From positions 21,294,196 through 21,358,195 of the forward strand of contig NC_054873.1 of NCBI RefSeq assembly GCF_018320785.1: DNA of 64,000 nt. The letters run 5' to 3'. The position numbers and the translations under genes are program-made. The stretch comes from Cheilinus undulatus (taxonomy: Eukaryota; Chordata; Actinopteri; Labriformes; Labridae). The notes under the pieces are model-generated. The model made no database searches. It was not told where the DNA came from and saw only the letters and a list, made by a program, of their open reading frames with translations. Shown here piece after piece: positions 33,561-45,157 of the stretch (position 1 is the stretch's first letter; each line of letters begins with the position of its first letter).

Positions 33561-34681
33561 AATTTCTATAGAAAAAATAGTTTGCTGACCTAATATTTTT
33601 AGCTATGAGCACGTTATGTCAACTACACGGCAACATGAAGTATTAAGTTGGGGCCCTCAGCTCCAAAAAGCAGGGAAACTTGTTACTTAGCTGTCTTAGG
33701 TTGGGTCCTCATATTCATTTTAACAGGGTGTGCTCTTTATGTAAAGTGTGGTTTAACTTTATTTTGACAAAGTGGATAGTAGCAAATTGCTCGGCTAACT
33801 GGAGAGGTTAGTGGAAGTTTCTGGTGCAGTGTTAAATTGTTCACAACTCTTGCTTGATAGGTACTGCTTTCTGTCAGTCAGTATAAATCATAGCACAGAA
33901 AATACAGTATTTGCCAAAGCAGTCAGTACACAAGCATTCGCATTTCCACCGTGAAAAGTTGGGAAAGGTACCAAAATAACTGATACGTACCATCCTACTT
34001 TTTTGGCACACCACTGCTGGTGTACCTATCTAACCCTAAAGGGTGAAACTAAACACACTGCTGGCCTGCACCCCTGCCTACCAAATTAATGTATGACTGG
34101 CTGTGCATTGAAGGTAGGGATGTATGCAGTTAGCTGGCTAAAGAGTTATATTTGTAAATCAAATTAGAGAGATTTAAAGACTTAAAAGCAAGTTAAATGA
34201 ATTACCAATCTTTTTTATAAACACAGGCCTGAAATTCCAGTTAGTCAAATGCTCTTTTAAAACTGTATTGAAGTCTGCTGCCACTATTAGCCGTTTTAGC
34301 TCCAGTTAATGTCTGCTGTCTACCCACCAGTGCTTTCCTAGCACTTCACTGGACGTAAATATGAAAAGCTTAGCTGTTAACATGTTTTAGGAACAGAGCG
34401 GTATGACAGTTTCTTTACAAGAAAATTGAAATAAAGTCGTCTGTAGGATGTTGAGGGTTATTCTCATGTATTACTCTCAACCAAAGTGATGAGCAAACGT
34501 GACACTGATCTGCAAAGAGGAATGAAGGCTGGTGGAGCTAGCTGCTAATGTTAGCCTCACTTTACAGCATATTGGCCTCAATTCACACCCACTGAAACAA
34601 TGACCCTGTGATCAATTTGACTGTTCTCCAAGCAGTTTCTCCTCTTTCGACTAGTCGGTTAAATGCTATTTAAATGAGCAC

Positions 34682-35654
34682 TAATGCTGCGATCCATTTT
34701 CCTCGGAGGTCAGGAGTCAGAACTTGGAATGACGTTAAATTTGTCTGCAAATACGGATTTCCCAGTTCTTTGCATTCCATTTGTCATAACCACGACAAGT
34801 TAGGAAAAAAAAAGTGTCTCCATAGTCGCTTATTTTGGTTGGATGTAGAGCAACTCTAAAATGTACAAACCAGCTCCAAAGTTCGGTTTAAAGGAATGCA
34901 AAGGTATGCAATTTTTCATTATAACAATGGAAATAGAAACTGTCAAAAGCTTTATATTTTGAATTTATTTGTATTGTTTGATAAATATTATATCTACAAG
35001 TGTAAATGGACTCAAAATTTACAAAAGACACAACAATTTAAAATGGAAATAGAATATTATATGAGCTCACTACATGGCATGAAACACAAAAAAGCGCTAA
35101 AAACTTTGGTCAACTGTGAATCCCTAAATGTGTTTATTTAATTTCTAGGTACCCCATGTATATAGTGTATTAATTTGTATATACACAGGTGAATCATTTA
35201 AATAAAGTTTGTAAATATGCATATATGTGACTCACATATATCAATAAAAAAGTTGGAAAAATGACGTATGCTGTTCTTGTGTTAGCCTGTCATTGTTTTC
35301 AGCAACATTTATCAGTTGTTAGCTGATAAACCTTTAAAACAGCACATTGCGCAGTATTCATGTATTAAAAGACTGTCACTGCACACAACATGCAACCGCA
35401 GGGTAGTGCTGTGTCTACAATTTCTAAAAATGCACTGAGAAACAGCAAAAGGTTCTGAAAACAGGTCAAAATCAAAGTTACACTTAATACTTTGTGCCAA
35501 CATGTTGTGATGTCGAGGCCGGGGTGTTCTGTGCAAGACCGAGTTTACGAGTTGTAAATACGACTTGGATAGACATTCCATTTGCCACTTCCAGTCGGAA
35601 TTCAGAAAAACAAGTCAGAATACGAGTTACGATGACAAATGGAATGCAGCATTA
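34682..35654. mobile_element. TA-flanked inverted-repeat element (973 bp)
   Basis: The left end TAATGCTGCGATCCATTTT and the right end GGAATGCAGCATTA are inverted copies. Inner parts also pair loosely: TTGCATTCCATTTGTCAT on the left with ATGACAAATGGAATGCAGC on the right, and both ends contain ACGAGTT/AACTTGG-type words. The flanking TA suggests Tc1/mariner-type integration. No transposase is encoded. Confidence 0.6.
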
Positions 35655-38600
35655 GCTGAATAAGGAAATAGACACCTGGGAACAGCCTTAATTTAAGGAA
35701 TCATGAGTAGAGGGATATGTCAGATTTTCTAGAAGCAAAATAAAGAAAAAAATGAAATATTTTGCTCTTGTCATTTCATTAATTATAAAACAGAAAAGCA
35801 AGGACTATTCCCCAACTTTTCAAAAGTTGGTGCACTCTTTGACCGTTTCATGATTTATCTTTACAGCATAGGAGATTTGAATGTCTTTATCTTACTATTT
35901 GTGACTGACATAAAAAAAGGAACTCTTCAACAAAAGCAGAATCATCCTCTTATCTCTCTCACTGTAGAATAAAGCAAGAGGATTTTCAATGCAAATCATA
36001 AAAGAGATTTATTCAAACAAGGAGGTGAAGCTGTGGGAAACAATTAGTTCATAGTCTGAGAGTGCTGAAAATTTTCCTCTGAATACCGAGTGAGTGTATC
36101 ACAATGTGTGGAATCTGACCTTTAAAGCTGAGGAACATTTCAAGGTCCCTGTGGAGTCTGTCTGTAACCAAATAACACCAAGGCGCAACACTGGACATCG
36201 GGACCTTGATGTCCAACCAAGGTCGTGTTATCTTCCCGAACACAAGCGATCCTGGCTGCGTACACAAACTAAACTGTGGAGCTCAGCACTCACACGCAGG
36301 TGCTACATTCCCACGTTCACTGAGGTGAAGGCTGACGGACAGAACAAGGGCACTGGGACAACGTCTGATGTCTCACAGCACAAGACTCAATCGTACCATT
36401 CACTGGGGTTATGTGTAAACAAACACAAAAGTGGGTGCTGGACAGATCTGTCAGGGGGAAACATTAAAACAGACTTTTGTTTTCAAGCATTATAAAAACC
36501 TTTCTTCTTTTATACCTTTGCCTATTCTATTTACTCTCTTATCATTATTACTATCCCTGGACTTTATCAGTAAAAAAGGGGTCATCCTATATAGGCTGTG
36601 ACAATTATCCTGCTTTTTCAAACAAACATCATTTAAAAACCCTTAAGCATAGATGAAAAATGCTTTTTCAAAAAGCCAAACAGGGAGTGTTTGCACTTAA
36701 ACCTCATATGGGATGTTTTAACTGCTAATACTGATGTTTCCTTATGACCTCCAAAAGCAAATAAAGGCCATCAGGAACAATCTTCATATTTCTTTAAAGT
36801 TATTTTCAATGTCTGTAGCTACTGCCTCCAGTTACCACATTGGCAAAGCTATCACAGGGCTTGACTTTAACCCCCCTTGTTGCTAACACTTAAATCAAAA
36901 ATAGCTGCCAATATTAACACTGCTGTGCAGAACTTTTGGGCCTTTTTGGGCCCAAAATTAAGGATGAAGTATGGCATATAATGGTGAGTAAGACAGTGTC
37001 ATTGGAGATCAAATGTTTTTTTTGTCAGATATAAGACTTTAATGGTAGAAAGTTTATACTAACAATAAAACACTAACAGTTAATGAACAGTTTATTCTAA
37101 AATAAAATAAAAACTGCAGCAGGTTTCATGAACATTTCTAATTCTCCTCTGACAGGTGTGTAAGGGTCTTTATATGTGTAAAATTAAGCTGAATTTCCAC
37201 TTTAGTGTTCCTATCGTCTTTTATGTCCATTAATTATCTATAAACAGCACAATTATTATATTCCCTCCAAATAAAGGCATGCTAAACGTTTCAGGTAGTG
37301 TTCTCTTAAGAACGCAAATGCTGAAATTTTAACATTAATTTGTTCCCCACAAACATATAGTATTAAAGGAATATTTACCATATATTTTTTAACATAGCCA
37401 CACCCCTGGCTCACGCGGGCGACACAGAGACACAACGCTAAAGCGCGCACACACAGCACTGATACACTGATCCTCCGTGGTCAGAGAGGAGATTTAAGAG
37501 GAGAAAGTTCAGGTGTTTATCCTCCAGTATTCTTAAACTTTTGCCCTCAACAGATAGAAGCCTGAGGTCTACACTACCAACATGTTAGCGTTGTTAGAGA
37601 TCATGATGGAAAAATTAAAAAACGAAGATTGTGCAGGAGTCTCAAATCATGAGTCTGAAATGTAAAAAGCTACATGTTGCCCTCTCTCTGTCTGTCTCCT
37701 TCTGTTTTTAATGAAGCCCTCAGTAGCGTCATCCCCCCTCCCCTCCTGCTTTCCTTCTACCGCATCTGATTGAAATACAACACACACTCAATGACTGAGT
37801 TGCAGTTAGAGAACTGCAGTGAAGCTATACACTCTCTTTATTCTCTGCACAAGACAAGCTGTCGGTATGGCTCTGCTCTGGGTTTAACAAGAACAGCAGT
37901 CCAGTTCGGAGTAAACTGCAGCAGTCCTATGGCGACATCCAATCTAACAGCTAACGCTGGCCAGTACTGGACAAGCCCACCACTATGATTGGAAAGCTAT
38001 GCCAAAACAAACCGGGAGTAGAGCGAGAATATTTTTTCTGTCACAGCAAGCTTTCAGTGTTGCTCTCTGCTCTTGTTCGGATTTAGACACATTGTCTGGT
38101 TCAGACAAAAGCGCCGTTGCAGCTCAGTCCCAGCCAAGTGGCACCCTCCGATCCTGAAAAATGAAACCAATGGTGAAGTGCAAAAATTACTGCCAGCATT
38201 CAGTACAAGCAAACGCAACTCTGTTATGGTAGGGCTTTGGAATTATGGTCACTTACTCAGTCAGTTACTCAGACACAGACATTGCCATGTGTAGGGCTGA
38301 CCTCAGTGGTCAGCCAAAAATATGATTGTCAATAAGTGGGTTCAACTAGTGAAATCAGGTGTTACACTGGTGCTCATAGGAAATGTATTTTTGTGTCATA
38401 CAGCATTTAGTTTCTTATTTTAAGTGCCTTCTGAAACAAATAAAACTTTAAGAAATTTAGCCTACAAGAATGATAGGTAGGAGTCACCGTGTTACATGCC
38501 ACAGCTTAAATCCAGCTGCATTTGGCAGGTTGGCGGATGTTAATGTAAAGCGCTTCATTTGACTGTAAAAATATTACCTGGATGAGGTGGGGTTTATTCA

Positions 38601-39974
38601 GATAAAGATCAGGAAAGACACAAGATGTAACACTTTGTCCACAGGGGGCACCATGATCGGCACAACTTTAAAGTTTCCAACAGGAGCTTGAAGTTATGGG
38701 TAAACAGCTGTAAAACATGCCATTTATAACTTTAATATAATGCAATGATTTGTCTAAGCTCTCCTAAGCAGGATCATAACTAAACATCAAACTGGGTTTT
38801 TCTCCCAGGAAAGAGTACCAAATAAACAATCTGCTGTTGTTACACATATCTGTTTCCTCTCACCACACTGTAGCCTGACCTTTGAGCTGCACGCCAAAAA
38901 CACAGCCAGCGCTGCCACTCTGCTCAGCTTAATACTGAGTTATTCTTAGAATCAGACTCCAAAAGTAGGCTGAATAAGATAACCCTTATCAGCCCAGCAT
39001 ATTCAAACATACAGGGATATACAAATGTGCATAATCCCATTGAGAAGAGCCTTGTGACTTCAGTGAAGCCACTAAAGCACGCTCTGCTGCAGATTGCTCC
39101 AGGGATGGGAACACAACTGCTGAATCACATCAATTAGCAAAAAACAAGAGTGGCTCTGTCCTCATAAACCACGCAGCTCCTTCATGTCTTTCTCCTCTAC
39201 AACAGCAAACTGGTCTGAGGGCTAATTTGCGCATTTAAACAAGGGATATAAGCATGTTTCCACTGCAAATAAGCACTGTGTGAACTCTGCATTGTATTTG
39301 GCCATCACCGTGTATCACCAGTTGTGTGACCTTTAGACCTTTAGAGTAGAAAGTAGAAAATTGCACTACGCTAACTTTAACAAGACAAAATACACAATCA
39401 GCCTTCAGCAAATAAAATGTCATGGTGTTTGTTAGTGCAACACATTGAGTGTAAATCAAGAGCCATAACCATGGACTGATTTATTCTTGACTTAAAGAAG
39501 AAAGTCTTCTTACAGGTCCATGAGTTGCACACTTTTAATAATCTTTTAACTTTTTAACTTAAATATGAAAAACTGAATTTCAGACAGACAATATTTAAGA
39601 AAGACTTACAGAGAAAGATCTAACTGGGCACTGCCTGAATTCAATGCAATGTATAAGGGCTGCTTGATTATAATAGAAATCATAATTTGGTCATTTTGTA
39701 AGATAATAAGATCAAAAATATGATCTATCAATTTGTACATGAATTTCAAATGATTACAGATATATGTAAGCCTGCACGACATTGGATTTTTGCTAATATC
39801 AAATATGTTGATATTTACAAACTAATTTTAGCCAATACTGATATTGATAGCAATATTTAAATGTAGTTCAGGCCAAAACCTTCAGTCCTTAAAACACACA
39901 AATTAAAGTTGAAGGAAAATCCAATTAACAAACTTCTGCCTTTAAATCCCACTTTAAAGTGTACATAATGTAAC

Positions 39975-40455
39975 CTTGCAAAGCAGATAGATTCGCCCAT
40001 TTCTGTGTTTCTCACTAGTGAATCCATCTTGCAAATCTCCCGTCTGAACCGTTTGCACCTGGTTAGAAAGTGACAGGACCACTCAGCGTCGAGGGGCAGT
40101 ACTTTTGGGCACGGCAGAGTCATGACGTAAGCAAGTAGCAACAAGAGGCCGGTGCAATTGTGGCGGAGGACATTAGCGTGGATGCTGCTAAAGCGCCAGT
40201 TTTATCAGAACTTGATGACATTTCTTCGTTAAAAAGAACAAAGAACAGCATTGAGTTGTTTTCTTTTCAAAAACGACAAAAGTTGTGTACTGACATGTCT
40301 ACAGTCACCATGGTTTGCGTTATGCAGCTCTATATGGAGTTTACACCTTCAGTAGGGGTGCAGCTGTTTTTCAAAGGCTCTTCCCTTTCCCAAACACTGT
40401 CTATGAGTGGTTTACCAGATGGTTGTGTGAAACACATCCATCTGGCGTGCCAGGT
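39975..40455 (+). mobile_element. Non-autonomous inverted-repeat element with helicase-like fragment, copy 2
   Basis: Ends: CCTTGCAAAGCAGATAGATT and, inverted, CCTGGCACGCCAGATGGATG. On the + strand it encodes [19 protein letters not shown] followed by ISSLKRTKNSIEL (40160-40260), matching copy 1 at 10.9 kb. Shared non-coding words include GACATGTCTACAGTCACCATGG and AAAGTGACAGGACCACTCAGC (each quoted in part). Flanked by TAA on the left and TTA on the right. Confidence 0.6.
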
Positions 40456-40645
40456 TATAAGGAATGATGATAAAAAAGAAAAAGACTCTAGCTGAAGAAG
40501 GTATGATGGTTCTGCCAAAAACTCCACTCATTTACTTGTTTGTATGATCAATGTTTACAGCTGATAAAGGCAGATTTTTATAGCCAAAATATTGGTTGTA
40601 TATATGAGCAGACCTCTACAATGGGGTAATTCAACCCCAACCCCC

Positions 40646-40693
40646 CTTACCCTAACCCTAACCTTTAGGGTTCTGGTGCCTAACCCTAACCCT
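40646..40693. repeat. Short interstitial telomere-like tract
   Basis: Reads TTACCCTAACCCTAACC, then an inverted TTTAGGGTT, then CCTAACCCTAACCCT. Only four or five CCCTAA units; it could be chance within a C-rich repeat. Confidence 0.5.
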
Positions 40694-41884
40694 CATTAGA
40701 GTTTCCTTAGTTTGTGGTGTGTTAGACAGAAATTTACCCAGTAAATTTTTATTAATAACATTCTTCGGTTGTGAAAAATAGCCACTTACTGTAACCTCTG
40801 ACAGAAAATATAAGTCATTCAGTACGTCATTCTGGTTCTGGCTTGGGAAATGAACTGTACATCACTTCCAACCCCACGGCCGAGGTTGCCCCACTGTAGG
40901 TGTCTGCAAAACACCCCACCATAGTGATCTGCGGCCAGATCCTCTTGGAAATGTTCATATCTGCTGATACCGATATGATTCGAAAATATTGTGCATCCCT
41001 ATATGTCGTAGGGGCAGCCTCAAACATGCAACAAATTCTGCATGTTTTTGGCATTGTTCAAGTTTTACCTTTCTTTGGCTGTCAAAATCATCTGGCTAAA
41101 ATCATCTACTTCAGCTTTCCCTTTTTTCAAACTAACCTGAGTGCGTACCATGGCTCTCTCTGCTCCTCACTTAAATTAAAGCAAGAGCTGTTTTGGTCAA
41201 AGGGACAGAGCACATGGGAGAATGTGCTCTATTTACCATACATGGTAAAGCATATGGACAAAACAACACAACATTGCAAGCAGCATAGTAATGATTTAAT
41301 CTCCATTAACTTGTTTTTCATGATTATGGAAAGCTAGAATTATAACTGAAATTGAAACTCAATTAAGAACTACAATGAGTTTTATTTGGATGGTTTAGCT
41401 TTGGCTTCTTTGAACACTTATTTATTTTACAGCTTTAAGACTAAAGCTGTCTCCTCCTTTACTACTGTCACATATAAAAACAGCCACAACAGACACTGGA
41501 ACCAGTCTGGAAATGGGATCAAGGGATGACGCCTGATGAGTTATGACTCAAATCTAGCATAGCAGACACTAATTAAAACCAATGCACAGGCTGTAATGAA
41601 GATAGATTCTGTAACATACAATGCCTTAACTTATTTTTAAGAGAAATTAAAAGTCAACTTAACAGCTTTAAGACTGATAAAAGTGAGACACAACTTTCAA
41701 ATAAGCCACAAAAGATGGAATTCAGTCTCATCACTGTGGTGACAGTAGCTTGGGGTTCTTCAGCACAAATAAAAGTATAACAGCAAAGTAGAGATAGTTT
41801 TAAAACTCTGGCGTTTATCTAGCAGTAAAGAAGCAAAAAGTTTCAAACATCAGGTCTACAACAAAGCTCGTTATCCGTGCTCAC

Positions 41885-42095
41885 CCCGAGGGTTCAGCTC
41901 CTTGGTTGTGCACCTTCCTCTCTCTCTCGTCCTGTGAGCTGCTGGATCCCAGTTTTCATGCTTTGCAGAGCGGTGCACCGACCCACAGGTTAGGGTCCAA
42001 AACACTGAACCACTGTTAGCTGGGGAGGTCTTTCTCCTTCTCACAGCGAGTTTGTACAAGGATCTGACTGCATACACACATATGTACATTCACAC
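41885..42095 (-). promoter_or_regulatory. gas2: Probable gas2 non-coding first exon and core promoter
   Basis: On the minus strand, a relatively GC-rich stretch with CTG-repeat words ends in a strong donor, CTCGGG|GTGAGC, at 41885/41884. gas2 coding exon 1 has a 5' UTR acceptor and needs such an upstream exon, and this one lies divergent to fancf as in mammals. The resulting gas2 intron would be about 10.7 kb. The transcription start is not determined, and further non-coding exons could lie between. Confidence 0.45.
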
Positions 42096-42666
42096 AGCAC
42101 ACTACCGCTGCTGCTGCTGATGGGAGGGAAGTTTAATCCTGCTGGCACTGCCTCCCTCTTCTCTCCGCTTTGTTTTGCCTCATTATGACATTTCTGGATT
42201 CAGTTCAGCAGGTCAGCTCGAACTGATATGTCGACACGCCTGTTTCAGTGGATTTCTCTTTGTTTGTGTGTGCTCACGTTATCTGATCAAACCGATAGAC
42301 TATGTAGGATTTACATATGCTTACTTTGAGAAAACGAGAATGACACCGTTCCTTTCATTTAGACTAAGTAAAGTTATGTAATCCACACCATATACGAATA
42401 ATGATGAAAAGCCCAATGGTGATATATATATATATATTTAAAATTGAATCGTTCTAGCAAGATTTTTTTTTCCATTAGTGTCGATTGTACAATATGGGTA
42501 AATTTTTTTTTTTTGTAAATACACTCGTTTAATCCCAAAAATATAAACGGCTAAAAAGTCATAATGTATGTGTAATGACCGAGTTAACTTCCATTCAGAC
42601 TTCAAATCTAATACCTCCATGGCTTTTATTTTGAAGGAAATAAAGTTGGGGAAATGTTGCACTCAA

Positions 42667-42676
42667 TGCGCATGCG
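42667..42676. promoter_or_regulatory. NRF1-type site TGCGCATGCG
   Basis: A palindromic match to the NRF1 consensus (GCGCATGCG) located between the divergent gas2 and fancf genes, 398 bp before the fancf start codon. NRF1 sites are common in housekeeping, TATA-less promoters. Confidence 0.6.
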
Positions 42677-42885
42677 TTGTTGTGAAAGCGGCACTGGGCT
42701 GTAACAACAGCTTGACACGAGACTGATGCTGACAAGTGAGTATAAATTAAATGACAACTACCTGCTATTTTAGATATTTCGACTTAAAATTAATATAAGA
42801 ATGTGTCGTAATCATGTATGGACGTAAAGCTGTATATTCTATTTTAAAAAATGGAGCAAATACAATATTTTTTCAGAAACGTACC

Positions 42886-42895
42886 ACCGGAAGTG
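42886..42895 (+). promoter_or_regulatory. ETS/GABP-type site ACCGGAAGTG
   Basis: A full match to the ACCGGAAGTG ETS-family consensus about 180 bp upstream of the fancf start codon, a typical position in DNA-repair housekeeping promoters. The sequence from here to 43073 becomes GC-richer and is probably the fancf core promoter and 5' UTR. Confidence 0.6.
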
Positions 42896-43073
42896 TTGTT
42901 TAACAGTTAGTTTTGAAACTAGCTTACTTTCGCTAACCTGCCACGTAGGGGCTAGCTTTGTTTACGTAGTTGTCGACGGAGGGCAGTTTTGGTGCTATTA
43001 AAGTCAAGTCTTTCCTCTGTAGTGATTCATCGGCGGATTTCTCTGGCTGAACTGTGAACGCAGAGAGCGCCAC

Positions 43074-44102
43074 ATGGAGGCAGTGCTGATAAACTTAGCG
43101 AAGACGGCGGAGCTGCTAGCTGTAGCCTCGCACAGCAGTGTGGTGGATCAGTGGGATAAACAAACTCTGACCCGAGCTTTTCACTGGGCACGGTACTGCG
43201 AAAACCTCTTTTCTAGGTTTCAACATAACCCCACCATAAGGAGGATTATGGAGAAGCAGCTGCAGGTCACAAATGAAAGTTTAGGAGCCGTTTTTCCTTC
43301 ATACACCGATGTCTCCTTCTCGGATCTCTCTCGATGTCAGCACTTGTTGCTTGATGGACTGTTAAACAATCCTGTCCTACCAGTCTCCATCATTAAGATA
43401 CTTTTTGACACTGTTGTTCCTCTTAACACCAAAGAGAGTGAGGATCAGGATGTTACCGGCTTTTGCAGCCAAATAATCCAGTGCAAATCAGCCTGTAAAC
43501 TCCTGAGTCCTCTCACAGACCTGTCATCTGTGGGTGCTGAGGCTGAGGTGCAGGGGGTGATGCTGATGGAGAGGCTGGGAGCTCTTTTGAGCCAAGGCAG
43601 TGATGCATGCCACACACAGCGCTTTCTGGACTCTGTTGTCCAGGGACATGAAGGACAAGCTGAACACCTCTGTCTGGTCATCACTGCAGCTCTGCTGATA
43701 ACAAAAAACTCACAAACTGCATCACAGGATTTTCTCTTGGACTGGCTGTGGGGGAAGCACAGACTGCTGCAGCACATGTGCTCTGCATTACCCATTATTC
43801 AGCTAACAAACCTGGCCAAAAAACATCAGAAGTTTAAAGACTTGTACTGGGACATACTGAAGAAGTGGGCCTCTTATATGGAGTACAATGTAACTGAAGG
43901 TGAATGGGTTCAAACCAGCACAAACCAAACCACTGTGTCCTATCAGAAACTAATAGAGCATTTTAGGGCGTTGTTTACAGCCAGCCCCTCTCTGAGGGAG
44001 GATGTGGGAAAAGAGCTACATGCACTGAAAATTTCTGATGGAGACTTCGATGTCAGAGGTCTGAGTGTTTGGGGAGACCTTCTGTCAGTATTAAACAGCT
44101 GA
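43074..44102 (+). CDS. fancf: Fanconi anaemia group F protein (single exon, 342 aa)
   Basis: FANCF is the adaptor that holds the Fanconi anaemia core complex together in the nucleus, bridging FANCM to the FANCA/G and FANCC/E subcomplexes for monoubiquitination of FANCD2-FANCI during interstrand crosslink repair. The gene is intronless, as in mammals. The start MEAVLINLAKTAELLAVASH aligns with human MESLLQHLDRFSELLAVSS; WARYCENLFSRF parallels WARYLRHIHRRF. The C-terminal DGDFDVRGLSVWGDLLSVL is nearly the human DGDFEVPGLSIWTDLLLAL. Human FANCF is 374 aa, so the length is reasonable for a fast-evolving protein. The start codon has a good context (GCCACATGG) and is the first in-frame Met by homology. 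The frame is intact. It is divergent from gas2. Confidence 0.95.
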   Translation: MEAVLINLAKTAELLAVASHSSVVDQWDKQTLTRAFHWARYCENLFSRFQHNPTIRRIMEKQLQVTNESLGAVFPSYTDVSFSDLSRCQHLLLDGLLNNPVLPVSIIKILFDTVVPLNTKESEDQDVTGFCSQIIQCKSACKLLSPLTDLSSVGAEAEVQGVMLMERLGALLSQGSDACHTQRFLDSVVQGHEGQAEHLCLVITAALLITKNSQTASQDFLLDWLWGKHRLLQHMCSALPIIQLTNLAKKHQKFKDLYWDILKKWASYMEYNVTEGEWVQTSTNQTTVSYQKLIEHFRALFTASPSLREDVGKELHALKISDGDFDVRGLSVWGDLLSVLNS

Positions 44103-44200
44103 CTGTCAGTATTTTTTTATTTAAAGCTGTAATGTTCACATCTGTTAATGTCTTAGTGCTGTATTTGTGGAGAACTGGTTATTAAAGCACATTACTTTCC
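44103..44200 (+). other. fancf: fancf 3' UTR with ATTAAA at 44181
   Basis: The first polyadenylation-like hexamer after the stop is ATTAAA at 44181-44186, giving a 3' UTR of roughly 100 bp. Further AATAAA words occur near 44405-44425. Confidence 0.5.
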
Positions 44201-44472
44201 TAATACTAAATCAAATGTGTCAGAAGCAGCAGTTATTGAAAGCAGCTAAGACTATGTGTTGTCTCTACTAGTTCATATATTCCTATCATTCAATGGTTTC
44301 CTTCTGAAGGCAGTGTTACTGGACTAAGTGTGAGGTTAGTCAACATATAAAATTTGCCAAGATATTTAATATCTCTGTTTTCTGGGACAGATTAAAGCAA
44401 TAACTAATAAAGGACTAATAAAGGAATATATAATCTTAAAGTTACTCATTGGGAGCTGAGAAGTGTGTGCAC

Positions 44473-45157
44473 TAGGGATGCACTGATACATCAGTTGAAC
44501 ATCAGTATCGCCCATGTGCTAAATGATGTAGCATGAACAGATATTAGTTACCAATGTTTATCTGTTGTGTCTCAGTAATTTTATGTTGGCATCTATGATG
44601 ATAATTATAACCATTTTTCTAGCACTTTCAAAAACAAGGGTTTACAAAGTGCTTTGACATGCAGGTAAAACAAAGCAGCAGAACCCAAAACAAGAGAGAA
44701 AGACAGCAAAAGAACGTCACATACCCAAACAACATCAAGAAAAACCTAGAGGTAAACAAACCTAAACAAAACAAAACCCCAATCTACATATTCAAGGATA
44801 TCACAGTTTGCTGGGATACGATATGCTGGTATGTAGTAGTAGGAAATGTAGTTCAGATCTGAAACTTCAGTTTTTAAAACACACGATTGAAATTTTTAGG
44901 AGGAACAAATTACAGTCCTTTAAACACATTTTTAAGTGTAATAAATGTTGATGAATAAAGAACAAGACTTCCCTTGGTCCAACCTAAAACTTCACTAACT
45001 AAAAAGTTGGTACGACCATGTCTACAGCTGATAAACGCAGTTTTTTTATAGCCAAAATATATTGGTTGAAATGTCATATCTGCTGTTTCCGATAATTCTC
45101 TTTTTAGTCTAATATCTGCTGATACCAATATCATACCGATGAAATTGTGCATCCCTA
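44473..45157. mobile_element. hAT-like element with TAGGGATGCAC ends (685 bp)
   Basis: The left end TAGGGATGCACTGATACATC and the right end TACCGATGAAATTGTGCATC/CCTA are inverted. The interior has the TTAAAACACAC and ACAGCTGATAAACGCAG words shared with 39765-41003. No transposase. The 8-bp target duplication is not preserved. Confidence 0.65.

Larger units (their letters stand above)
39765..41003 (+). mobile_element. hAT-like element (GTGCATCCCTA end) with nested element
   Basis: The right end ATTGTGCATCCCTA at about 40988-41001 and internal words (GTAGTTCAG...TTCAGT, TTAAAACACAC, ACAGCTGATAAA.GCAG, TATAGCCAAAATAT) match the element at 44473-45157. It is split by the helicase-fragment element (39975-40455) and contains a short telomere-like tract near 40646. 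The left end is degraded. Confidence 0.5.
31154..41884 (-). other. gas2: gas2 5' intron (about 10.7 kb, inferred)
   Basis: Lies between the probable non-coding exon and coding exon 1. Contains a Tc1-like relic (32500-33560), a TA-flanked inverted-repeat element (34682-35654) and a hAT-like element with a nested helicase-fragment element (39765-41003). The stretches 31160-32490, 33600-34670 and 35660-39760 hold no gene I recognise; 37400-37480 and 37680-38300 are relatively GC-rich without clear exons. Confidence 0.5.

Noticed and set aside
36094-36495. 133-aa open frame on + in the gas2 5' intron
   Set aside because: No recognisable domain, no splice-site context, composition of random translation; intronic.
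37250-38300. Hidden exon or alternative gas2 promoter in a GC-richer stretch
   Set aside because: No convincing splice sites joined to gas2, and short frames (61-73 aa) lack recognisable features.
40900-41337. 145-aa open frame on +
   Set aside because: Begins inside a hAT-like repeat and runs into AT-rich DNA; no domain or conserved motif.
43445-43795. 116-aa open frame on -
   Set aside because: Antisense shadow within fancf.
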